From the NCBI GenBank assembly GCA_937897265.1, contig CALCPT010000456.1, positions 1 to 6,271 of the forward strand: 6,271 nucleotides of DNA. Reading direction: 5' to 3'. Below are positions 1 to 5,814 of the stretch, in pieces; within the stretch, counting starts at the first letter, position 1; each line of letters starts with the position of its first letter. The notes under the pieces are model-generated. The model was not told where the DNA came from. It saw only the letters and a list, made by a program, of their open reading frames with translations, and did not search any database. Both the position numbers and the translations under genes were made by a program. This DNA comes from an uncultured Alcaligenaceae bacterium. GTDB lineage: Bacteria > Pseudomonadota > Gammaproteobacteria > Burkholderiales > Burkholderiaceae_B.

Positions 1-2
1 GT

Positions 3-32
3 CTCAGTATGCCGGCATATGATGTAGGTTAA
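3..32 (+). other. possible 3' tail of an upstream gene
   Basis: One forward frame is open from the left edge to a TAA at 30-32, reading LSMPAYDVG-stop. The other two forward frames also close within the first 27 bases (TGA at 20-22, TAG at 25-27), so any of them could be the end of an upstream co-directional gene. The fragment is too short to identify. If it is real, only about 19 bases separate it from the nucleosidase start, which would suggest an operon continuing to the left. Confidence 0.2.
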
Positions 33-51
33 CTGATTTATGTAAAGCCTA

Positions 52-609
52 ATGACCACCGATACCATCATCATTACTGCGCTTGCCACTGAGTTAGATG
101 CCCGTTTGTTACCTCATGGGGTGCAGATTTTTTATTCTGGCATCGGCAAACTCAATGCTGCCATCGCAACATTCAAGGCCATCGAACAAAGCAGGCCGAA
201 ACGTATTTTAAATTTTGGTACGGTCGGCGCGGTTGCGTCGCATGCCAGTGGGCTCGTTGAAATTCAGCGCGTGGTGCAGCGCGACATGATTGCCGAACCC
301 TTGGCGCCACGTGGCCAAGTGCCCTTTTGCACGCGCCCTTACGAATATCTTTCAGGTTCGGGCGGTTACACCTGCGGCACTGGCGACAGCTTTGTGATGG
401 CAAAAGACCCTTGGTTTGCGGCAAACAACGTCGATGTTGTTGACATGGAACTTTTTGCAATCGCTGCCATTGCTCACGATCACAATATCGCGTGGCGTTC
501 GTTTAAATACGTCACAGATCACACCAACGAAGACTCGGGCCAAGACTGGCAACTAAAAGTTCGCCACGGCGAGCGTCTATTTCTCGACTTATTGAAAGAG
601 GTGCTTTGA
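52..609 (+). CDS. nucleoside phosphorylase / MTA-SAH nucleosidase-like protein (short form)
   Basis: Probable cytoplasmic enzyme of the purine nucleoside phosphorylase/uridine phosphorylase superfamily. It resembles 5'-methylthioadenosine/S-adenosylhomocysteine nucleosidase, which cleaves the N-glycosidic bond to release adenine. Seen in the 185 residues: an N-terminal strand with ALATELDA, where Glu14 matches the catalytic Glu of the MTAN start; SGIGKLNAA (29-37), like the MTAN SGIGK loop; NFGTVGA (54-60); GTGDSF (109-114); VVDMELFAIA (129-138), where Met132-Glu133 match the ribose-binding Met-Glu; and VTDHTNEDSG (154-163), where Asp156 is the likely general acid. It is shorter than typical MTANs (about 230 residues), mainly in the middle, so substrate preference may differ. 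The ATG at 52 has only a weak AAAG upstream (44-47). No signal peptide is visible. The stop overlaps the next start. The superfamily is fairly secure, the exact substrate is not. Confidence 0.85.
   Translation: MTTDTIIITALATELDARLLPHGVQIFYSGIGKLNAAIATFKAIEQSRPKRILNFGTVGAVASHASGLVEIQRVVQRDMIAEPLAPRGQVPFCTRPYEYLSGSGGYTCGTGDSFVMAKDPWFAANNVDVVDMELFAIAAIAHDHNIAWRSFKYVTDHTNEDSGQDWQLKVRHGERLFLDLLKEVL
597..601 (+). promoter_or_regulatory. ribosome binding site for the MetX-like hydrolase
   Basis: AGAGG (within AAAGAGG, 595-601) lies 7 bases before the ATG at 609 and inside the last codons of the nucleosidase gene. This supports the ATG at 609 over the in-frame TTG at 606, and supports translational coupling across the TGATG overlap. 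Confidence 0.7.
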
Positions 610-1673
610 TGAAAGTTTATGTCAGAGGTATCGGTTTTCTTTTATTCACTCTATTTACGGCTTATTCGATGGCTCAGACGATGCACACTCCAAAACAAGC
701 AACTTGGGTTGCCAAAGATTTTAAATTTCATACGGGCGAAGTCTTAAGCGAAGTCAAGCTCGGCTACACCACTTTGGGCGAGCCAACCGGCATACCAGTT
801 CTGATTTTGCATGGCACTGCAGGCACCGGTAGTGGCATGCTCAACCCTGCCTTTGGTGGTCAGCTGTTTGGCCCGGGTCAGGCTCTTGATGCCAACAAAT
901 ATTTTATTATTTTGCCCGATGCTATCGGCATGGGTGCGTCTAGTAAACCGTCTGACGGTTTACGGACAAAATTTCCGCGATACAACTACGACGACATGGT
1001 GGCCGGTCAGTATCGCCTTGTCACCGAAGGCTTAGGGCTCAAGCATCTGCACCTCGTCTTAGGTAACTCAATGGGTGGCATGCAGACCTGGCTGTGGGGC
1101 ATCAAGCACCCCACATTTATGGATGCACTGGTACCAATGGCATCAATGCCAGCAGCGATGTCAGGGCGCAACTGGATGACGCGACGCTTGATCATCGATT
1201 CAATTCGCAATGATCCTGCCTGGCAAAACGGCAACTACACACAACAACCACCTAGCTTGCAGTTTGCCTCAGTGTTCTTTCAAATTAGTACAAGTGGTGG
1301 CAATCAAGGTTTGCAAAAGCTCGCTCCAAGCCGCGAACTCGCTGATAAATTACTCGATCAGCGTTTACAAGCTGCGTCAAAAGCCGATGCCAACGACAAC
1401 CTCTATCAATGGGATTCATCGCGTGACTACGATCCGTCGGGTGAACTCGAAAAAATTCAGGCCCGTGTTTTGGTCATCAATTCAGCCGATGACGAACGCA
1501 ACCCTCCAGAGTTTGGTGTGATCGAACAAGCATTAAAACGTATTCCTAACAGCCAACTTCTCTTGATCCCCGCCAGTCCAGAGACCTCTGGGCATGGTAC
1601 GACTGGACAAGCAAAGTGGTGGAATAAACAGCTTGCCGCGTTTTTAGAAACGGTTTCGATAAAAAAACAGTAG
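609..1673 (+). CDS. exported alpha/beta hydrolase, homoserine O-acetyltransferase (MetX)-like
   Basis: A 354-residue alpha/beta-hydrolase fold protein. Residues 1-22 form a good Sec signal peptide: basic MKVYVR, hydrophobic GIGFLLFTLFTAY, then SMA before Gln23. The mature enzyme is therefore probably periplasmic. The domain shows LILHGTAGTG (65-74, oxyanion region), DAIGMGASSKP (104-114), and the nucleophile elbow LGNSMGGMQ with Ser154. The GNSMGGMQ form is typical of the MetX/homoserine acetyltransferase branch. The likely acid is Asp294 in SADDERNPPE and the likely base is His329 in SGHG. True MetX is cytoplasmic and makes O-acetylhomoserine from acetyl-CoA. Export makes that reaction unlikely, and hydrolysis of an ester or amide is the safer inference. 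The ATG at 609 is chosen because it has the AGAGG site and the TGATG overlap; a TTG one codon earlier is less likely. It is coupled to the upstream nucleosidase gene. Confidence 0.87.
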   Translation: MKVYVRGIGFLLFTLFTAYSMAQTMHTPKQATWVAKDFKFHTGEVLSEVKLGYTTLGEPTGIPVLILHGTAGTGSGMLNPAFGGQLFGPGQALDANKYFIILPDAIGMGASSKPSDGLRTKFPRYNYDDMVAGQYRLVTEGLGLKHLHLVLGNSMGGMQTWLWGIKHPTFMDALVPMASMPAAMSGRNWMTRRLIIDSIRNDPAWQNGNYTQQPPSLQFASVFFQISTSGGNQGLQKLAPSRELADKLLDQRLQAASKADANDNLYQWDSSRDYDPSGELEKIQARVLVINSADDERNPPEFGVIEQALKRIPNSQLLLIPASPETSGHGTTGQAKWWNKQLAAFLETVSIKKQ

Positions 1674-1694
1674 CACCGCCTCGTGACTGCATCA

Positions 1695-1744
1695 CCCAGG
1701 TCGTCATCCGTAGAGAATAGTCAAGGGCTGACGTCCTCGCAGCG
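1695..1744. other. imperfect inverted repeat in the intergenic gap
   Basis: In the 152-base gap between the two hydrolase genes, AGGTCGTCA is followed about 22 bases later by TGACGTCCT. The arms are 9 bases each with one T-T mismatch. The words GGTCGTC and GACGTCC recur in the larger hairpin at 4063-4098. There is no T-tract, so it is not a convincing terminator. The rest of the gap (up to 1825) is rich in A and C on the + strand, and I see no convincing -35/-10 pair there. It could be a weak operator, a degraded repeat or chance. The coordinates are approximate. Confidence 0.25.
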
Positions 1745-1825
1745 GCCACAGGCAAACGAACAACACGCCCATCAAACATCACAAACGCAATAACGATCGC
1801 AACTGTAAAAAAACACTGAGACAAC

Positions 1826-4054
1826 ATGAGAAAAAGTCACGTCGTGCACAACCAAATATCCACTGCCACCAAGCACTTAGGCGAGCGAAGGTTTTGGTCG
1901 ACAACTCAACACCTGCTGCTGACCATCACTACAAGCCTACTCCTGTGCACCAGCGCTCACGCGCGTGTCACAAAAATCATCATTGATGAAACACTTGCAA
2001 TGGCGCCAGCCACGAACGCTCCAGCCCCGCTGTCAACCGGCGCCCAAACCTTTGTGAACGGCTCATCAATCCCCTACGAAATCATTGCGGGCCGAGCTTT
2101 CGGTGAGCTTGATCCAACGTTGCCGCAAAACGCTTTGATTCAAGATATTGAACTCGCGAAAGACGCTGACGGCAAAGTGCGTTATGTCGCCTCATTCGTG
2201 CTGTACAAACCGATTGATTCCAAGCAAGCAAGCGGGATGCTTTGGCACGACGTTCCAAACCGTGGTCGCGTGTTTCCGTTTGCACCACAAGAGCAAGCCT
2301 TTGGTGACATTCTTTTGGCGAGTGCCTGGCAAGGTGACAATAGCGGCGCCACCGCCGTACGCCCTACCGCCAGCGTAAAAGGCATGCAATTTCTGCAAGT
2401 GCCCATAGCACGCCTCGCAAAGGGAGACGCGGTCACAGGTGAAGTGTTTGGTCGCATCGTGAATCGCTCAGGGATGGCTTCGCAACCCTTGCTGGTACAA
2501 ACGAATCCCGTCCCTTACAGACCCGCCTCACTAGACACGACAAAGGCGACACTTGTGTCGCGTGGTGGCGAGACGATGCAAGGAACCGCCATCGACGAAG
2601 TCCCTATCCCGTCTTCAGACTGGGCCTGGGCAAAGTGTGATGACAAAACACCGTTTCCGGGCACACCCGACGCCACACAGATTTGCTTGAAAAACGGTTT
2701 CGATGCCAAACGTCTCTATCAGGTGGTCTTTACTGCCCAAGATCCCTATGTGTTGGGAATTGGCCTAGCCGCCTGGCGAGATGTTGGTCACTTCTTCAAA
2801 CACTCAGGCAAAGATGATGAGGGCACCGCCAACCCTATCGCAAATCTTATTAAACACAGTATTGGTCGAGGCATTTCGCAATCAGGTAACTTTTTGCGTG
2901 GCTGGTTGCACTTGGGCTTTAATCAAGCAGAGCAAGGTGGCCTCGTGCACGAAGGTGCCTGGCCCATTATTGCCGGCCGACGCATCGCCTTAAATTTTAG
3001 ATGGGCACAGCCTGATGGTGTGCTTGAGCTGTATCAGGCCGGTAGCGAGGGGCCGCAATGGTGGTTGCCTCATCCTGATCCTGTGCGCGGGTTACCTGCT
3101 GCTGGCATTTTAGATCGTTGCTTGGCTACCAATACCTGCCCAAAGATCGTCGAACATTTTGGCTCGGCAGAAGTGTGGGCGTTGAAACTCACTCCTGAGT
3201 GGGTCGGTACAGATGCCAAGGCCGACTTGCCTCTGCCTGAAAACGTTAGACGCTATTACATCGCAAGTAGTACTCACGGCGGCGGCGCAGGTGGCTTCGA
3301 CACCAGCCTACCAGACGTTGGCCTGCCAAAGGCTGGGCCGGTGTGCCCCGGCAATAACTTCGGTGTCGGCGTCTTGCCTGCTAACCCCGTGCCTCATACC
3401 GAAACCGTCAATGCCATCCGAGTACATTTTCGCGACTGGGTGATCACAGGCAAAGCGCCACCACCCAGTCGGTTTCCAACCTTGGCGCCGGCGGCAGGGC
3501 AAAGCAGCGGCACCCTTGCGCTCGCCAATAAAAAAGATTTGGGCTTTCCAACCCTACCGGGATTACGTCCCACGATCCCCGAAGCAGACTTTATTATGCC
3601 GGTCTTTGATTACGACTGGGGTCCACAGTTCAACGCGCTAGAGGCCTCGGGAGTACCTTCCCTTGCACCACCAAAGATCAAGCAGGTCTTGAAGATGTAC
3701 GCGCCTAAGGTTGATCAAGATGGTAATGAACTAGGAGGCGTGCCGGTTGCCCTGTTAGACGCGCCGCTGGGCACCTATCTTGGCTGGAACATTACTGCGG
3801 GCGGCGACAAACCTTTTCACAAGGATCAGATTTGTGATTACGTCGGCGGCATGATTCCGTTTGCACGTACAGCAGCCGAACGAACAGCCAATCAAGATCC
3901 AAGGCTGTCGTTACAAGAACGGTATCAGGATCACGCGGGCTATGTGGCAGCCGTCAAAAAGGCAACCGACCGTGCGCTGAAAGAGGGTTTTTTACTAGCC
4001 GAAGATGCCAACAAGCTAATCGCGCAGGCGCAAGCTAGCGCGGTACTTAAGTAG
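1826..4054 (+). CDS. large exported alpha/beta hydrolase domain protein, function unknown
   Basis: A 742-residue protein resembling the uncharacterised 'alpha/beta hydrolase domain' family (Abhydrolase_10 type) of proteobacterial secreted proteins. The N-terminus has a long basic n-region (1-29), a hydrophobic stretch LLLTITTSLLL (30-40) and a likely cleavage after SAHA (residue 46), so a periplasmic or secreted product is expected. Residues 47-330 are mostly beta-rich and contain ASFVLYKP, GMLWHDVPNRG and DPYVLGIGLAAWRD. The nucleophile elbow is GRGISQSGNFLRGW (347-360) with Ser353; SQSG followed by FLRG is the family hallmark. HEGAWPIIAGRR (375-386) and ASSTHGGG (480-487) follow, and His484 is the likely catalytic base. 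Glu449 is a possible acid. Cys432/Cys438 and other cysteines could form disulfides after export. ATG 1826 is preceded by TGAG (1817-1820) at 5 bases. The substrate is unknown; an ester is a guess. Confidence 0.85.
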   Translation: MRKSHVVHNQISTATKHLGERRFWSTTQHLLLTITTSLLLCTSAHARVTKIIIDETLAMAPATNAPAPLSTGAQTFVNGSSIPYEIIAGRAFGELDPTLPQNALIQDIELAKDADGKVRYVASFVLYKPIDSKQASGMLWHDVPNRGRVFPFAPQEQAFGDILLASAWQGDNSGATAVRPTASVKGMQFLQVPIARLAKGDAVTGEVFGRIVNRSGMASQPLLVQTNPVPYRPASLDTTKATLVSRGGETMQGTAIDEVPIPSSDWAWAKCDDKTPFPGTPDATQICLKNGFDAKRLYQVVFTAQDPYVLGIGLAAWRDVGHFFKHSGKDDEGTANPIANLIKHSIGRGISQSGNFLRGWLHLGFNQAEQGGLVHEGAWPIIAGRRIALNFRWAQPDGVLELYQAGSEGPQWWLPHPDPVRGLPAAGILDRCLATNTCPKIVEHFGSAEVWALKLTPEWVGTDAKADLPLPENVRRYYIASSTHGGGAGGFDTSLPDVGLPKAGPVCPGNNFGVGVLPANPVPHTETVNAIRVHFRDWVITGKAPPPSRFPTLAPAAGQSSGTLALANKKDLGFPTLPGLRPTIPEADFIMPVFDYDWGPQFNALEASGVPSLAPPKIKQVLKMYAPKVDQDGNELGGVPVALLDAPLGTYLGWNITAGGDKPFHKDQICDYVGGMIPFARTAAERTANQDPRLSLQERYQDHAGYVAAVKKATDRALKEGFLLAEDANKLIAQAQASAVLK

Positions 4055-4055
4055 C

Positions 4056-4109
4056 GCGACGACTACAGGACGTCCCAGTGCTCTGGGTCGTCTTGTAGCG
4101 GTGCATCGC
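4056..4109. repeat. long hairpin between convergent genes
   Basis: CTACAGGACGTCCCAG (4063-4078) and CTGGGTCGTCTTGTAG (4083-4098) form a 16-base-pair stem with one G-U wobble, one U-U mismatch and a 4-base TGCT loop. GCGA (4056-4059) can pair with TCGC (4106-4109) outside it across an internal loop. It begins two bases after the stop of the large hydrolase. No T-tract follows on either strand; the first T-run downstream is about 30 bases away. It may block 3' exonucleases, act as a non-canonical or bidirectional terminator, or be a copy of a dispersed palindromic repeat. Confidence 0.6.
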
Positions 4110-4150
4110 TAGCAATACTCGAACTGATTTTTCACGTTAAGCTCAAACCG

Positions 4151-4172
4151 GTCGCAGCTCAGTGACTGCGAC
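4151..4172 (-). terminator. possible weak terminator after the rhodanese gene
   Basis: GTCGCAG (4151-4157) and CTGCGAC (4166-4172) are a perfect 7-base inverted repeat with an 8-base loop, starting about 20 bases past the stop of the - strand rhodanese gene. On the - strand it is followed by CGGTTTGAG, a very short T-run, so intrinsic termination would be weak. The position in the convergent spacer is right for a terminator, but the tail is poor. Confidence 0.3.
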
Positions 4173-4192
4173 TTCAGTGTCCGAACCAAGCC

Positions 4193-5809
4193 TTACACCA
4201 CCTCAAAGTGATGCGTGCCATCAACGCCTAGCTGCGCAACTAAACCAAACTCCCAGTCCAGGTACGCCTGCATCGCCTCACGCGGTGCATCGGTACCTTC
4301 ATACGGACGTTTATAACGATCAATGGGCTCTGACAGTAAAGCAGTCGCGCCTTTTTCAAGAGGCTGCCCAGAGACTTTCCAAGCTTGTGTGCCACCGGCT
4401 AAAACTGAAACAGGAACGTTTAACAACGCGGCAATCTCAGCATGCGCATAGCTAGAGAGCAGGCCATCCGGACACACCAACACATACGACAAGGCCTGCG
4501 GCAACACGCTCAGTGCCTGCTTAAATTGCGAACGCAACACATACTGCGCCCCCGGTATGTGCCCTTGCACATACTGAGCGTGCTTGCTCAGATCAAGCAC
4601 AACCAGCTTTTGAGCGGCTAAACCAGCCGCTAACTGAGCCACTGAAATCGCCGGCACGGTCGGCAGCCCTGCCAACTCGGCCACCCACGGACCTTTTTCG
4701 GTAAACGCTGACGCAGGCAAGTCAGTCAACACATAAACATCCCACGCCATCTGCGCCAGCCACGAAGCCGTCATATTGGCGCGCACGCCGTCTGAGTCAA
4801 CCAAAACGATGCGCGCGCCGCGCACTGGGGCGACCATTTCTGTCTCTTGCACCAACTGCCCACCTGGCGTCGACCGAAACCCCGCAACATGGCCTGCGGC
4901 GTATTCTTCGGGTGTACGCGTGTCAAAGAAGTAGGTCGTACGCTCGGCTTGTGTTTGCCACGTTTGTGCCTCTGCCCACGTTGTACGCTTAACACCTGCA
5001 CGCTCTGCGACACCACGCGCACGCACCGCTGCAGTCTGCATCGTTTGCTCAGTCACATCCTTAAATTTGCGGGTCTCGCCTTTGTCTAGCACCTGACCAG
5101 CAAGGGTCCAACCAATGGTGCCATTACGTAAGGCCGCCACTTTATTAGGAATGCCAGCATTAATCAAAGACTGAGTGCCGATGATGCTACGCGTACGACC
5201 GGCGCAGTTAACAATGACTTGTGTTTCTGGCCGCGGGGCCAATTCAGCGATACGCAACACTAACTCAGCACCAGGACAACTGGTGGCAGTGGGGATGCTC
5301 ATCGTGTTGTACTCGTCGTAACGACGAGCATCAACAATCACCACATCTGCTTGTTGATCAATCAGCGCCTTCACTTCAGGCGCTGAGAGCGAAGGGGTAT
5401 GTTTCTTCGCCTCGACCAACTCACCGAACGATTTACTTGGTACATTCACATCTCGAAACAGCTCGCCACCCGCCGCTTTCCAGGCACGCACACCACCCGC
5501 AAACACGGCCACTCGGGTAAAGCCCAAAACAACTAAACGGCGCGCTGCCAACATCGCATCAGACTCTGCCAAACCGACATCGCCTTCGTCAAGCGTCACT
5601 ATTTGTACATCACGGCGAGGCAACTTCGAATAGGCCTCAAGCTCGACACGCGACAGGGGGAAATTTGCTGCGAACAAAGGGTGTGACTGAGCGTGGGGGT
5701 CTTCTTCGCGCACGTCTAAAAAGGCGATCTCGCGCTTTTCAAGCAGAGCACTGCGAACGTCTTGGTACTCGCATAGCTGCACAGCATCGAAGGGGCTAGG
5801 TTTAAACAC
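4193..5809 (-). CDS. four-domain rhodanese-like sulfurtransferase
   Basis: A 538-residue cytoplasmic protein (no signal peptide) built of four tandem rhodanese domains, at about 6-115, 140-243, 275-380 and 388-485, plus a C-terminal tail. Each has the FLDVRE/VDARRYDEY/FDTRTPEEYAAGH/LDLSKHAQYVQGH start motif. The active-site position is Asp74 in domain 1 (TLDEGD), Cys202 in domain 2 (NCAGRTRS), Asp338 in domain 3 (VDSDG) and Cys446 in domain 4 (VCPDGLLS). Only domains 2 and 4 can carry a persulfide. Rhodaneses move sulfane sulfur from donors such as thiosulfate or persulfides to thiol acceptors. The gene follows a thiol dioxygenase gene, which suggests joint handling of thiol-derived sulfur. 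GTG at 5809 is preferred because GGAA lies 9 bases upstream and the upstream stop is 5 bases away. A TTG at 5824 would add five residues and overlap the upstream gene, but lacks a ribosome site. Confidence 0.9.
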   Translation of the reverse strand: MFKPSPFDAVQLCEYQDVRSALLEKREIAFLDVREEDPHAQSHPLFAANFPLSRVELEAYSKLPRRDVQIVTLDEGDVGLAESDAMLAARRLVVLGFTRVAVFAGGVRAWKAAGGELFRDVNVPSKSFGELVEAKKHTPSLSAPEVKALIDQQADVVIVDARRYDEYNTMSIPTATSCPGAELVLRIAELAPRPETQVIVNCAGRTRSIIGTQSLINAGIPNKVAALRNGTIGWTLAGQVLDKGETRKFKDVTEQTMQTAAVRARGVAERAGVKRTTWAEAQTWQTQAERTTYFFDTRTPEEYAAGHVAGFRSTPGGQLVQETEMVAPVRGARIVLVDSDGVRANMTASWLAQMAWDVYVLTDLPASAFTEKGPWVAELAGLPTVPAISVAQLAAGLAAQKLVVLDLSKHAQYVQGHIPGAQYVLRSQFKQALSVLPQALSYVLVCPDGLLSSYAHAEIAALLNVPVSVLAGGTQAWKVSGQPLEKGATALLSEPIDRYKRPYEGTDAPREAMQAYLDWEFGLVAQLGVDGTHHFEVV

Positions 5810-5814
5810 GGCGA

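Noticed and set aside
606..608. TTG start for the MetX-like hydrolase
   Set aside because: The ATG one codon later has better spacing to AGAGG and gives the common TGATG overlap.
1573..1606. Nested inverted repeats CCAGTC/GACTGG around CCAGA/TCTGG
   Set aside because: It lies inside codons for the region around the likely catalytic His of the first hydrolase, and has no T-tract. Probably chance constrained by coding.
1546..1827. 93-codon - strand open frame spanning the gap between the hydrolase genes
   Set aside because: Half of it is antisense to the first hydrolase, it has no ribosome site or recognisable features, and it would be an isolated gene against the operon direction.
1886..1900. 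RRFW in the large hydrolase leader as a Tat signal
   Set aside because: The twin arginine is followed directly by Phe rather than by the S/T-RR-x-F-L-K pattern, so a Sec signal with a long n-region is the simpler reading.
4162..4455. 97-codon open frame opposite the rhodanese 3' end
   Set aside because: It lies almost wholly antisense to the rhodanese coding sequence, has no ribosome site, and its translation is a low-complexity shadow rich in Ser, Thr and Gln.
5221..5520. 99-codon open frame opposite the rhodanese gene
   Set aside because: Antisense shadow rich in His, Arg and Ser, with no recognisable motif.
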